A stretch of DNA of 64,000 bases from Haloterrigena alkaliphila (lineage in GTDB: Archaea > Halobacteriota > Halobacteria > Halobacteriales > Natrialbaceae): NCBI RefSeq assembly GCF_017352155.2, contig NZ_CP071462.1, positions 1,860,001 to 1,924,000 of the forward strand, given 5' to 3'. Made by a program: the position numbers and the translations under genes. The notes under the pieces are model-generated. The model was not told where the DNA came from. It worked only from the letters and a program-made list of their open reading frames with translations, and ran no database searches. Positions 1 to 8,319 of the stretch are shown here, piece by piece (the stretch's first letter is position 1; each line of letters starts with the position of its first letter).

Positions 1-261
1 AACGGTACGAGCGCGTTCTGGCCGGGGGACTCCGACGTGCTCGAGGTCCACGAGGACCTCGCGATCTCGCTGTTCCTGCCGCCGATCGGGACGAACTTCA
101 CGATGAACCGAACCGAAGCCGCCGAGTTGGCAGCCACGATCGAACCGGACCTCGCGCTCCCGATCCACTACAACACGTTCCCCGACCTCGAGGCCGAGTC
201 CCGAGAGTTCGCGGCCGACGTCGCGGCCGCTAGCGTGCCGGTCGTCCTCGACGAGGAGTAA
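1..261 (+). CDS. UPF0173 metal-dependent hydrolase, C-terminal part
   Basis: The frame is open from base 1, so the gene is cut by the left window edge; 86 residues remain before the TAA stop. The segment PPIGTNFTMNRTEAA followed by PIHYNTFP matches the C-terminal part of UPF0173 (YtkL-like) metallo-beta-lactamase-fold hydrolases. In this family the PIHYNTFP histidine is one of the last metal ligands. The N-terminal HxHxDH part lies outside the window. Substrate unknown. It is convergent with the TrmB gene, only 9 bases away. Family call good; function unknown. Confidence 0.85.
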   Translation, partial: NGTSAFWPGDSDVLEVHEDLAISLFLPPIGTNFTMNRTEAAELAATIEPDLALPIHYNTFPDLEAESREFAADVAAASVPVVLDEE

Positions 262-270
262 TCGAGCGCG

Positions 271-1074
271 TCAGAACTCGAGCGACTCGGCCTCCTCCCA
301 CCGCGGGACGAACTCCTCGTGGACGTTCGCGGCGAACTCCGGATCCTTCAGGTCGATCATGCCGAACGCGTCGCCCGACGAGAGCGGGTTCGGCACCTGA
401 ATGCAGACTTCCACGCCATCGATGATGTTGAACGACCCGCTGATGTCGTCGTTCGTTCGCACGTCGAAATCGTCGCGCTGTTGGAGAGTCTCCCGGTAGC
501 GCTGGCCCACGTCTTCGGACATCGAGGCGACCATCTCACGGGTCATCAGGAGGTCGACCGTGACGCCCCGATCGAGGGCGTCCTCGAGTTGCGCGTTGAC
601 CTCCTCGCTGACGGCCTGCATGTCCCACTGGGGAGACGGATCCGCCGATACCATCACGATGTGGTCGTCGGCGGCCGCGAGTCGCTCGAGCATGAGGTCG
701 ACCGTCTCCTCCGGGCCGACGGCGGCGGTCCAGAACTGGTCCTCGACCGGTTCGGCGGCGTCGAGTTCGTCGGCCAAGTCGTCGACGATCGACTCGTACT
801 GGTCGGCCTTCTCCTCGAGTTCGCGTTTCTTGTCCTCGAGCAGCCGATCCAGCGCCGTCGACGGCTCGACGGCGACGTACTTCTTCGGCCGACTCGCGGT
901 CTGGCTCCGGACGAGGTTGTACTGCTCGATGCTGTTGAGGACGTCGTAGATCCGCCCCATCGGCACGTCGCTGGCGCGGGACAACTCCTTGGCCGTTGTG
1001 GGCCCGGTGTTGAGCAGCGCCCGATACGCTCGAGCCTCGTACTCCGAGAGCCCGAGGTCCCTGAGACTGGCCAT
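271..1074 (-). CDS. TrmB-family transcriptional regulator
   Basis: 267 residues, started at the ATG that gives [17 protein letters not shown], the classic TrmB N-terminus. An open frame runs about 950 bases further upstream but is arginine-rich shadow translation of the neighbouring gene. Residues 1-80 form a winged-helix DNA-binding domain (GPTTAKELSRASDVPMGRIYD is its recognition region). A short coiled coil follows near residues 85-110 (EDKKRELEEKADQYES). The C-terminal half is the TrmB effector region that senses sugars or other small molecules in characterised members. The ligand cannot be read from the sequence. A perfect palindrome lies about 50 bases upstream. Confidence 0.88.
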   Translation of the reverse strand: MASLRDLGLSEYEARAYRALLNTGPTTAKELSRASDVPMGRIYDVLNSIEQYNLVRSQTASRPKKYVAVEPSTALDRLLEDKKRELEEKADQYESIVDDLADELDAAEPVEDQFWTAAVGPEETVDLMLERLAAADDHIVMVSADPSPQWDMQAVSEEVNAQLEDALDRGVTVDLLMTREMVASMSEDVGQRYRETLQQRDDFDVRTNDDISGSFNIIDGVEVCIQVPNPLSSGDAFGMIDLKDPEFAANVHEEFVPRWEEAESLEF

Positions 1075-1123
1075 ACGCTGAGAAAACCGACCGAAGAAAC
1101 ATAAACGCTGTGGTCGTTTGACA

Positions 1124-1138
1124 CGCGAGTTACTCGCG
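1124..1138. promoter_or_regulatory. Perfect 7-bp inverted repeat upstream of trmB-like gene
   Basis: CGCGAGT-T-ACTCGCG lies between the start of the TrmB gene (1074) and the stop of the upstream DUF255 gene (1161), both on the minus strand. Its position about 50 bases upstream of the regulator start fits an autoregulatory operator. A 3' hairpin for the DUF255 transcript is an alternative, although no clear T-run follows. Confidence 0.35.
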
Positions 1139-1160
1139 GCCCACAGCGGCTCTGTCGACG

Positions 1161-2810
1161 TTATTCGAGGACCGACCGGACGCGTTCGCTCAACTCGTCG
1201 GGTGTTTCGGCGGTCGGCGACACCTCGTCGCCGCGCTCGACGCGGGCCCGTCCGGCCTCGAGGTCGTCGGCGTCGGGAACGACGACCTTCTCGTGGTCGG
1301 CCATCCGCAGGGCGGCCCGGTGGAGGTCGGAACCGGGGTCGGCCGCGACGCGGATCACCAGCGGGCCCTCGAGCAGCCGCGAGACGGCGGTCGCGTAGCG
1401 GGCCATCTGGACGCCGAAGCGATCGCTGGCGCCCGCGAAGGCCTCGAGCGTCTCTCGGGCGACCGCCCGGTAGCGATCCTCGCCGGTTAGCACGGACAGT
1501 TCGAGCAGCGCGTCCGCGAGAGCGACGTTCGAATCCAGCGGCCGGAGCGGCCGGTCGAGCAGGCCGGCCCCGGACGCCGGCCCGTCGAGGAACGAGTCCC
1601 CGTCGCGGAGTCGGTCGATCGTCGCGTCCGCGACGGCGGTCGCGTCCTCCAGGACGTCGGTCTCGAACGTGCTCGCCGTTGTGGTGAGGGCACCCAGCGC
1701 TCGGGCCTGGTTCGCGAGCAGCGGGATCGGTTCGTCGTTCGGTCCGGATTCGGCGTCGCCCTCGAGGACGTGGACGGCGACGCCGTCGACGAGCAACTCC
1801 TCGCGGAGGGTCTCGAGGGCCCGATCCGCGTACCGACGGGCGCGCTCGTCGTCGGTGTAGGCGTAGTAGGTCAGCAGGCCCTCGATGGCCAGCGCGTTCG
1901 GGCCGGCGAACACCCCCGCGTCGACCGGCGGGGCGTCCGCGGTGGCCCGGTCGGTCGCGTCGAGGGTGTGGGCGGCGCCCTCGCCGGGCGCCTGACTGTT
2001 CGCGAAGGCGTCGACGTCGTCGTTCCACAGCGTCGTCGTGAGGTAGTCGACCGTCCGCTCGGCCGGTTCGCGGTACTCGTCTTTCCCCGTCAGCAGGTAG
2101 GCGTTCGCGAACGCGCGCACGAGCGCGGCGTTGGAGTCCAGGAGCTTCTCGTGTTGGAGGCCGGCCCAGTCGCGCTCGGCCGCGAAGCGGTAGAAGCCGC
2201 CGTCGTACTCGTCTAACAGGTTCGCGCCCACCGCGTCGAAGGATCGCAACGCCATCTCCCGGTCGCGTTTGAGGGCGAACTCGAGGGCGTCCGGCAGCGG
2301 GAACTTCGGGCTCTGCCCCCAGCCGCCGGCGACCTCGTCGTACGCCTCGGTCAACTGGCCGAGCATCGCGGATTCGATATCGGCGGTGAGTTCGCCCGCG
2401 GGCGGGTTATCCTCCCGAAGCGGTCGCGGAATTCGGCCGGCGCCGCTGCCCTTGGTCTGCCACATGGTCCGGACGCTATCGAGGACCTGACGCATCCCGT
2501 CGGGGCCGAGGTAGCCCGCGCCGGTCAGCACCGAGCCGTCGGGGGAGAGAAACACCGTCGAGGGGAACCCGCCCATGTTGTACCGGTCGCGGACGCGCGG
2601 GTGGCGATCCACGTCGACGCGGACGGGAACGAAACTGTCGTTGACGTTCGCCGCGATGCGCGGTTCCGCGTAGGTCTCTTCGTCCATCTCGTGACAGTGG
2701 TCACACCACGTCGCCGTCAGCGAGAGCAAGACGGGAACCTCGGCTGCCGCGGCCTCGTCGAAGGCGTCCCCACCCCACTCGCGCCACTCGACACGCGTCG
2801 GGTCGTCCAT
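1161..2810 (-). CDS. DUF255 / YyaL-like thioredoxin-domain protein
   Basis: 549 residues. Residues about 10-130 form a thioredoxin-like DUF255 domain with the redox motif W35-C-D-H-C39, followed by a long helical region typical of the (alpha/alpha)6-barrel that forms the rest of YyaL/SPATA20 proteins. Many family members exceed 650 residues, so this is a compact version. It is probably cytoplasmic since no signal peptide is visible. The physiological role of the family is not established; redox or sugar-related roles have been proposed. It lies upstream of the TrmB gene on the same strand with an 86-base gap. Confidence 0.85.
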   Translation of the reverse strand: MDDPTRVEWREWGGDAFDEAAAAEVPVLLSLTATWCDHCHEMDEETYAEPRIAANVNDSFVPVRVDVDRHPRVRDRYNMGGFPSTVFLSPDGSVLTGAGYLGPDGMRQVLDSVRTMWQTKGSGAGRIPRPLREDNPPAGELTADIESAMLGQLTEAYDEVAGGWGQSPKFPLPDALEFALKRDREMALRSFDAVGANLLDEYDGGFYRFAAERDWAGLQHEKLLDSNAALVRAFANAYLLTGKDEYREPAERTVDYLTTTLWNDDVDAFANSQAPGEGAAHTLDATDRATADAPPVDAGVFAGPNALAIEGLLTYYAYTDDERARRYADRALETLREELLVDGVAVHVLEGDAESGPNDEPIPLLANQARALGALTTTASTFETDVLEDATAVADATIDRLRDGDSFLDGPASGAGLLDRPLRPLDSNVALADALLELSVLTGEDRYRAVARETLEAFAGASDRFGVQMARYATAVSRLLEGPLVIRVAADPGSDLHRAALRMADHEKVVVPDADDLEAGRARVERGDEVSPTAETPDELSERVRSVLE

Positions 2811-2969
2811 ACCGGTTCCTCGCTCGTCGCGTGGGTAAGCCCTTCGTTCGATTCCGACCCGCCTCGGGCGTCAACCGGCTGTCAGGCCCGGAACGGCTCG
2901 ATACCTCCCGAATTACGGAACGAGACACGAGAGTAAAGTGTTTTCACCCTCCGTCGGCTATATCGCGGC

Positions 2970-3569
2970 ATGCTCCGGTGGATCTTCGCGCTGTTGCTCA
3001 TCCCCTTTCTCGACGCGGTGATCCTCGCCGTCGTCGTCAGCCAGACGACGTACATCGGCTGGGTGGGGATGGTGCTGCTCGTCGTCCTGACCGGGCTCGT
3101 CGGCATGCTACTCGTGCGTGCCGAGGGCCGCCGAACGATCGGGAAGATGCAGCGGTCGCTGGCCGAGGGCAAGCCGCCGACCAACGAACTGCTCGACGGC
3201 GGTCTGCTGATCGCCGCCGGGGCCTTGCTGCTCACGCCCGGACTGGTCACGGACGCCATCGGCTTCCTGCTGGTCATCCCGCTGACTCGGATCCCGATCC
3301 GGGCCGCGCTCAAGCGGTTCGTGATCGTCCCCTACGCGGACAAGAAGACCGGCGGCTTCGCCAGCGGGAACGTCTGGACGTTCGGCTTCCCCAACGAGGA
3401 GGCGACTCGAGACCGACAGAGCGAGTCCACCGACGGCGGCACGTACGATCTCGGTGCCGACGACTACACGGTCGACGACGCCGGTGGGGACGGGTACACG
3501 ATCGATTTCGGCGACGAACGCACGTCCGATATCGACGAGCCCGACGACGACGACCCCTCCGCCCGGTAG
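2970..3569 (+). CDS. fxsA: FxsA-family membrane protein
   Basis: 199 residues. Three or four hydrophobic segments fill residues 1-115 (start MLRWIFALLLIPFLDAVI; later GGLLIAAGALLLTPGLVTD), the FxsA signature including the LTPGxxTD turn. A hydrophilic acidic tail rich in Asp and Gly follows, with repeats of YTVDD/YTIDF type, as usual for haloarchaeal versions. E. coli FxsA reduces phage exclusion when overexpressed; no role is known in archaea. It stands alone, upstream of and co-oriented with tRNA-Ile. Family call strong, function open. Confidence 0.88.
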   Translation: MLRWIFALLLIPFLDAVILAVVVSQTTYIGWVGMVLLVVLTGLVGMLLVRAEGRRTIGKMQRSLAEGKPPTNELLDGGLLIAAGALLLTPGLVTDAIGFLLVIPLTRIPIRAALKRFVIVPYADKKTGGFASGNVWTFGFPNEEATRDRQSESTDGGTYDLGADDYTVDDAGGDGYTIDFGDERTSDIDEPDDDDPSAR

Positions 3570-3636
3570 CGGTTCGCACGGCCCCCGAAGAAAGAAACGC
3601 TTAAACATCCCACCCGGCAACTACTGCATGCGAAGC

Positions 3637-3710
3637 GGGCCAATAGCTCAATTAGGTTGAGCGCCACTCTGATAAGGTGGAGGCTCTCGGTTCAAATCCG
3701 AGTTGGCCCA
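3637..3710 (+). tRNA. tRNA-Ile (GAT anticodon)
   Basis: A 74-base cloverleaf. The acceptor arm GGGCCAA pairs with TTGGCCC, and position 73 is A. The anticodon stem CCACT/GGTGG holds loop CTGATAA with anticodon GAT at 3671-3673. The T arm reads CTCGGTTCAAATCCGAG. CCA is not encoded. An A/T-rich TTAAA at 3601-3605, about 35 bases upstream, suits an archaeal TATA box. The accessory island begins immediately 3' of this gene, so it is a natural integration site, although no duplicated 3' end was found inside the window. Confidence 0.96.
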
Positions 3711-4169
3711 CTCAGCTTCTGAACGGTCCTTAGACGTCCGGTAACACCGGGTTTAGCGCTCGACAGTTCCGTTCACGGCGTTCGAAGAAACAGGTGCCCC
3801 TTCGATTTCGCCACTTAGTTGATTCACTTCTGAACGCGGGTCGCCTCCGTCTTGGGATTCCGATTAGCTCAAACGGTTGGATGAGTGATAAATATTGGGG
3901 TTAAAGGAAAATCGTTTATTAAAAATTGTGTTAGTGACTCATCATCTGTAACGCAATTAATCTTGATTCAACTCCGAGAGGCGGAATTAGACTCACGGTT
4001 CAAATGCCTGCGGAGCTGGGCGCAATGATTCTGCGGGTCCGTGTTGGGCTGACAATCGAACTATCCTCTGAATCTGTTGACCAGACTCCGATTTTGGTCG
4101 GTAACCGGTGCTGGGCTGGTGACGATCAGAGCGTGGGGCTGATCTCACGCGCGACAGGATTAAACTCGA
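3711..4169. other. AT-rich non-coding stretch 3' of tRNA-Ile
   Basis: About 460 bases with clearly lower GC than the core and no convincing gene. It marks the transition from core to island. A 10-base stretch at 3996-4005 (CGGTTCAAAT) matches the tRNA T arm, but this is too short to call an attachment repeat. Confidence 0.6.
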
Positions 4170-4496
4170 TCAAATTCGCTGTTCCATCTCCTCGAAGACA
4201 CCGTGCCACCGTTCGGGCATATCGTCGGTGTTGTACTCACCTTCGTTCGCCAACTCCAAGAGCCGGATGGCTTCGGCGTCGGTAAGGCTCTGGAGAGTCA
4301 GTTCCTCGACTGTCTTTTTGCGCGCCCGTTCGGTGCTCATTGGCCGGTCACGCTGGATAGCCGAGTAAAAGTGGTACCAGAACATGAGGCTGCCTTCAGA
4401 CGGGATTTCTGGCGGGCGGTCTGATCCGAGTCGATTGGGGATTAACGGGAGTGACGAGGCTGCCGAGAGGGCCGTGAGGAAGGAGCGTCGGAACAT
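4170..4496 (-). CDS. Small hypothetical protein with possible export signal
   Basis: 108 residues. The N-terminus MFRRSFLTALSAASSLPLIP resembles a twin-arginine or lipidated-type leader (RR then an Ala/Leu core), although the hydrophobic stretch is short. The rest is charged and helical (ERARKKTVEELTLQSLTDAEA). No family recognised. It stands alone between the tRNA-proximal gap and decayed restriction genes. The start is uncertain and the gene may be non-functional. Confidence 0.45.
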   Translation of the reverse strand: MFRRSFLTALSAASSLPLIPNRLGSDRPPEIPSEGSLMFWYHFYSAIQRDRPMSTERARKKTVEELTLQSLTDAEAIRLLELANEGEYNTDDMPERWHGVFEEMEQRI

Positions 4497-4723
4497 ATTG
4501 TCGACATGTGGCTGCGCTCAAAAATCCTCCTCTGCTTCGTACCCAATACCTCGGCATCCAGTCGTACTTTCGGTGTCGGAAAGATACCGCACTCTCGTCG
4601 GTGCAAACTTGTTCGAGACGGCCCCGACAGCGAGTCACTGTAACGATCTCGACTTGCTACTATTCTCGCGGAGGGGTGTCGGGGTCACCTAGCCGAGAAT
4701 AAGAATCAAAGACGCACTCTGAA

Positions 4724-5350
4724 TCACAAGGTTTGCTGGAGTACAGCGTCGATGCGATTAATAACGGGCTCGCAATCACCGTCGCGTCGATCTGTCTCTC
4801 GTAGTGCATCGAACAAGTCAGCAAGGCCAGTCACCATCTTATCGTCCATATCGGTCACGTTGATTACAGGCAGTTCTTTGAGAGTCCCCGACCCCAGTTT
4901 TGCAAAGCCACCTTGCCGTGTCTGCGTGTGATTGCGAACGACGCGCTCAGCAACGCCGCTATTCAAATACGCCAGCAACGCCTTCAGCCCCGTATTGTTC
5001 ACCGCCACGTCGTAGAGTCCATCGAAATTGTGGATGTTTCGCGCCTCCGTCTCATTCAGCCGGAACGTGAATCCATCCCGACTCCCGTTTTGAGTCAGAA
5101 CCCTGGGAGGAGCTTGTCTCTCCGGCCGGTACCAGTACGGACGGTTTTCGAGTGCGCCCGTCCCTAGCAAACCATAGTTGTTGACACCGTCGCGTAGATA
5201 TGAGACCAGATTCGCTACCGTGCCGGAGTCGTCGTCTGGTAGTACCGATGAGTCACTGGCCACCTGCTCGCTAAATACGTGGATCGAATCCGGAATCTCT
5301 TGAATAGCATCAGGATTGAATAGCCACAGCTGCCGTTGCTGCCAATTTTC
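4724..5350 (-). pseudogene. C-terminal fragment of an Eco57I/TaqI-like N6-adenine DNA methylase
   Basis: The reading frame from about 5350 to 4724 encodes a tail resembling the target-recognition end of large class I DNA N6-methyltransferases of Eco57I/TaqI type. Typical pieces are YWYRPERQAPPRV, NNTGLKALLAYLNSGVAE and RQGGFAKLGSGTLKELPV. The SAM-binding and NPPY motifs are absent, so it is a 5'-truncated remnant. It abuts a helicase remnant on the same strand, suggesting both came from one restriction or helicase-methylase locus. Confidence 0.55.
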
Positions 5351-5577
5351 TATCAGGATCGTCAGCGCGATACGTCGAGACTTCAGTCAAAGATAGTGGC
5401 TGGTACAGCCGTTCTTCCATCGCATTGCTCAGGGGATAGTGATACACCATCCGACCGGGTAGCGTCTGCCGGTCACGGCGAAATGGAGTTGCGGTCAATA
5501 ACACTCGCTTAGCACTGTCTACGGTCTCAAGTAGCTCCATCCAGCTGGGAGCACGGATGTGATGTGCCTCATCGAAA
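5310..5577 (-). pseudogene. SF2 helicase fragment (motifs II-III)
   Basis: Reading leftward from about 5577 the frame gives LFDEAHHIRAP, a DEAH Walker B motif, then LLTATPFRRD, the motif III region of superfamily 2 helicases, then LPGRMVYHYPLSNAMEERLY. It ends at a stop near 5310. Walker A and the second RecA domain are missing, so this is an internal fragment. The right junction falls inside the start of a rightward membrane-protein frame, showing where the DNA was joined. Confidence 0.6.
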
Positions 5578-5905
5578 AGATCCTGTCTTCGTCTGGACGG
5601 CGTTCATCGTGATGGTGGTGATGCTGGGCGTTGTCTTCCTCAAGGATGCAACTGATGAGGTTCTGTTCCCGTTCGCACCGATCGGGATTCTGTTGACGAT
5701 CGGCATCCACCAGACGCTGAACGTGACCGGTAATTCCGGCGGCTACTTTGGCTATCTCGCCGATCTCTTCTTCGGAGAGGGCGCGTTCTTCGCCATGCAG
5801 CTGGTCGAAGTATTCGAACTGGCCGTATGGGGTATCCTGCTGTATGGTACTCTAATCAGGTTACCGCTACCTCGGGACTGGGTACGTGAACAACTACCGC
5901 TCTAA
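5564..5905 (+). CDS. Multi-pass membrane protein, probably 5'-truncated
   Basis: 113 residues with three strongly hydrophobic segments (FVWTAFIVMVVMLGVVFL; FPFAPIGILLTIGIHQTL; VFELAVWGILLYGTLIRL). The first four codons overlap the antisense helicase remnant, so the native start was probably lost at the junction and the ATG at 5564 is fortuitous. No family recognised. It is likely a remnant that may still be translated. Confidence 0.45.
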   Translation: MPHRKDPVFVWTAFIVMVVMLGVVFLKDATDEVLFPFAPIGILLTIGIHQTLNVTGNSGGYFGYLADLFFGEGAFFAMQLVEVFELAVWGILLYGTLIRLPLPRDWVREQLPL

Positions 5906-5926
5906 ATTTGTTTTCGGCCAGTGCTT

Positions 5927-6772
5927 CTACTTCGTGTTCTTCATGAAGTCGCGGCTATCGGCGATGAATGACTCGCCAAACTCGTAGTCACCCCACCATC
6001 CGTCGTCATCCATCCGTTCCGGGTAGACCACTCCTGCAGCCGTATAGGATTCGCCCCGGTTGTAGGTCTGGACAACGAGGAAGCCACGGTACTCAATTTC
6101 GAACTCTTCGTCGCCGTTTGTTGCTGTGTGCGTGGCAGTGATGGTGAACGAGTCCTCAAGGATGGCCTCGGCGTTGCTATAGCTGACATCGTTGAACCGG
6201 CAGCTGAGCCATTCCTCATCGTAGAGCCCTGAGCAGATATCGATCTGACTAAACGGGTAATCCGACTCGACCTGATCCGTGAACAGCTCTACGGCGGTGG
6301 CACTGACCACACTCTCCGTGTTGTCCTCGAGAAACTGGTCGATTTCGTCCAGGTCAATAAACACCGAGCCAGGTCCGATGGGCAGCGATACTTGGCTCAG
6401 GAGTGGAATGCCTCCACCGTCATCGTCACTGTTGTAGTCGATGTATTTCTCGCTGCGGATCGTCTCAAGGTTCCACGTGTACAGGTTCCATAGCGGTGGG
6501 CTGATGCCGAGGTCTTTTTCGATACGGGACTTCATCGTGGTGTTCTGGAGAGACTGACCGATCCAGGCGACGTCGTTGTTATCGTCTTCGCCCAAATCGT
6601 TCTGTTTCCAGGACTCACCGCGAAATGCATTGGGGATCGACGGCTGACCGAACGAGAATGAGCCTGTCGTGTTCGCAGCGCTGGTTGCAGTTGGAAGGGC
6701 AGCGATGGATGCGAGGCCGGTCAGGACTGCGCGGCGCGACAGGGTCGTACTGCGGGAAGGGTCGGGGTTCAT
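5927..6772 (-). CDS. Tat-exported hypothetical protein
   Basis: 281 residues. The leader contains SRRAVLTGLASIAALPTATSA, a good twin-arginine signal with an Ala-x-Ala-like cleavage region near residue 33, so the mature protein is probably outside the membrane. The rest is Asp/Glu/Asn/Tyr-rich beta-type sequence with two Cys (DICSGLYDEEWLSCRF) that could form a disulfide. No enzyme motif recognised. It is divergent from the phosphoesterase gene across a 219-base gap. Secreted orphan proteins are common in such islands. Confidence 0.68.
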   Translation of the reverse strand: MNPDPSRSTTLSRRAVLTGLASIAALPTATSAANTTGSFSFGQPSIPNAFRGESWKQNDLGEDDNNDVAWIGQSLQNTTMKSRIEKDLGISPPLWNLYTWNLETIRSEKYIDYNSDDDGGGIPLLSQVSLPIGPGSVFIDLDEIDQFLEDNTESVVSATAVELFTDQVESDYPFSQIDICSGLYDEEWLSCRFNDVSYSNAEAILEDSFTITATHTATNGDEEFEIEYRGFLVVQTYNRGESYTAAGVVYPERMDDDGWWGDYEFGESFIADSRDFMKNTK

Positions 6773-6991
6773 GGTGTGTCTTGGTGGTATCGCGAGTTTG
6801 GTTGTAACCGCTTCGGCTGTTGTGAATTTCAGTGTTTGAAGGATTTTATCGGCGGTAATTCGAGCCGCGACTTAAACGTACGTCAGACATGTATCATGAG
6901 TCAGACAGACGGCTTGCGATCAGGCGGGTAGCTTGTGTTTGAACTGAGTCATCACTGTAGGTTTATACTTGGCCAAGGACTCAGGAAGACC

Positions 6992-7903
6992 ATGGCCTCG
7001 CAGCGGATCCTCGTGATGGGCGACAACCACGGGAATACAGAATCATTAGAACGGGTTGTGGCCGATACCGAGGACGAGCGCTTCGACTTTGTCGTTCACG
7101 TCGGCGACTTCACGAACGCCCACAACGAGGATAAAGCGACTGGCGGGGAACAGCTCCGGGCTGTCGAACCGTATCTGGAAACGCTTGCTGACCGCGCCGA
7201 CAATGGCCTCGTCTATGTGTACGGAAATCGGGATTACTACGGCGATCTTGACCACACTCTTGATGTTGGGGCTTATGTCCCACAGGAAGGCTCCGTCACC
7301 GTGGGAGACCAACGCTTTACCCAGGATCCGGACGCCGTCGCGCCCGACGATATTCTCGTCACACATACAGAGAAGAAGGCGATGATCGACCATTTCCCGG
7401 GCCGGGCTTACTTCTGCGGCCACACGCACACCGGCCGGTACAAGGACCGGATGCTCAATTCCGCATTCCTGTACCGGGATGATTCGAAAGCCGCTACGAC
7501 TCTATATGGCGGATATTTCGTAGTCAAAGTTGGTGACGAACCACCGTTTGACGTTGACTTTCGGAACATCGGTAGTCTTGATACGACCGTTTGCCAGCGC
7601 CACCAGGAGCGAGGAGTCTTGATCGGGCCGGAGTACCACAACTGCATGTTCTGCTGGAAACCCGTCAAACTATTGCGTGAAATGTCGAAAACCGCCTTCT
7701 ACGGCGTTACCCACGGACTTGACCGCGACTATGCGTCCGAAGACGAGATCGTCGAGTGCGCGGTAGAGCTGTGGGAATCGCCACCAACAGGGTTTGCGGA
7801 CGAATTCTCTGAGTATATTTCTCAGGTGGAGAGAGATCCGAAAGGGTCGCTCGTCTACAACGACGATGGGCACTTGATCGATTTCTACGCTAATCGGAGT
7901 TGA
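6992..7903 (+). CDS. Calcineurin-like metallophosphoesterase with C-terminal extension
   Basis: 303 residues from the ATG giving MASQRILVMGDNHGN; an upstream ATG at 6935 adds 19 unlikely residues. Metal ligands are visible in order: D11-N-H13, GD at 38-39, GNRD at 78-81 (variant of GNHD), a TH dyad, and GHTHTG. These define a two-metal phosphodiesterase/phosphatase. The last ~110 residues are not part of the standard fold and include a CMFCWK Cys pair. The substrate is unknown; cyclic nucleotides and RNA are possibilities. It is flanked by other orphan genes of the island. Confidence 0.78.
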   Translation: MASQRILVMGDNHGNTESLERVVADTEDERFDFVVHVGDFTNAHNEDKATGGEQLRAVEPYLETLADRADNGLVYVYGNRDYYGDLDHTLDVGAYVPQEGSVTVGDQRFTQDPDAVAPDDILVTHTEKKAMIDHFPGRAYFCGHTHTGRYKDRMLNSAFLYRDDSKAATTLYGGYFVVKVGDEPPFDVDFRNIGSLDTTVCQRHQERGVLIGPEYHNCMFCWKPVKLLREMSKTAFYGVTHGLDRDYASEDEIVECAVELWESPPTGFADEFSEYISQVERDPKGSLVYNDDGHLIDFYANRS

Positions 7904-7912
7904 GAACCCGAT

Positions 7913-8218
7913 TCAGAATTCAGGCAGTTCTCCAAGGTTGTCCTGCTCGATTTCGTTGCCGTCCGTCCGGAGATACGTCGTGTCGATGACATCAACCTTG
8001 TGGATGTCCTCGTCACGCACATAGTCACCGTCGCTGTTCTTGTAGGCGGTACAGTATTCGAGACCAACTGTGAGCCCCATGATCACCTCCCACCGGTCCT
8101 TCTCTTCCGGTTCGATCAGTGTTGTTCCGGCATCTTTCCGTCGCTTCACCGCACTGATCCGGCCACCGTCCTCATTGTATCGGACGTGCGTGATCACGTA
8201 ATCTGCCCATTCGGCCAT
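7913..8218 (-). CDS. DUF3892-like small protein
   Basis: 101 residues. The start MAEWADYVITHVRYNEDGGRI has the pattern of DUF3892 proteins (a beta strand followed by a DG turn). The function of the family is unknown. It converges on the phosphoesterase gene with a 9-base gap. Prediction rests on the N-terminal pattern only. Confidence 0.6.
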   Translation of the reverse strand: MAEWADYVITHVRYNEDGGRISAVKRRKDAGTTLIEPEEKDRWEVIMGLTVGLEYCTAYKNSDGDYVRDEDIHKVDVIDTTYLRTDGNEIEQDNLGELPEF

Positions 8219-8319
8219 GAGAAGGCGTCTATTCTACACGGTTAAAGAGACCAGCCAAGGGAGGTGAAAGTAGATCATACCTGTATCTTCATATCAAACG
8301 GCTATCTAGGTAGACAGTG

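Noticed and set aside
1118-1687. Long plus-strand frames antisense to the DUF255 gene
   Set aside because: Arg/Pro/Gly-rich composition without conserved motifs; the minus-strand gene explains the region.
271-2028. 585-codon open frame covering the TrmB gene and upstream DNA
   Set aside because: The first ~318 residues are arginine/proline-rich shadow translation of the DUF255 gene; the TrmB protein begins at 1074.
3996-4005. CGGTTCAAAT matching the tRNA T arm
   Set aside because: Only 10 bases, and the flanks do not match the tRNA-Ile 3' end, so it does not support an attachment repeat.
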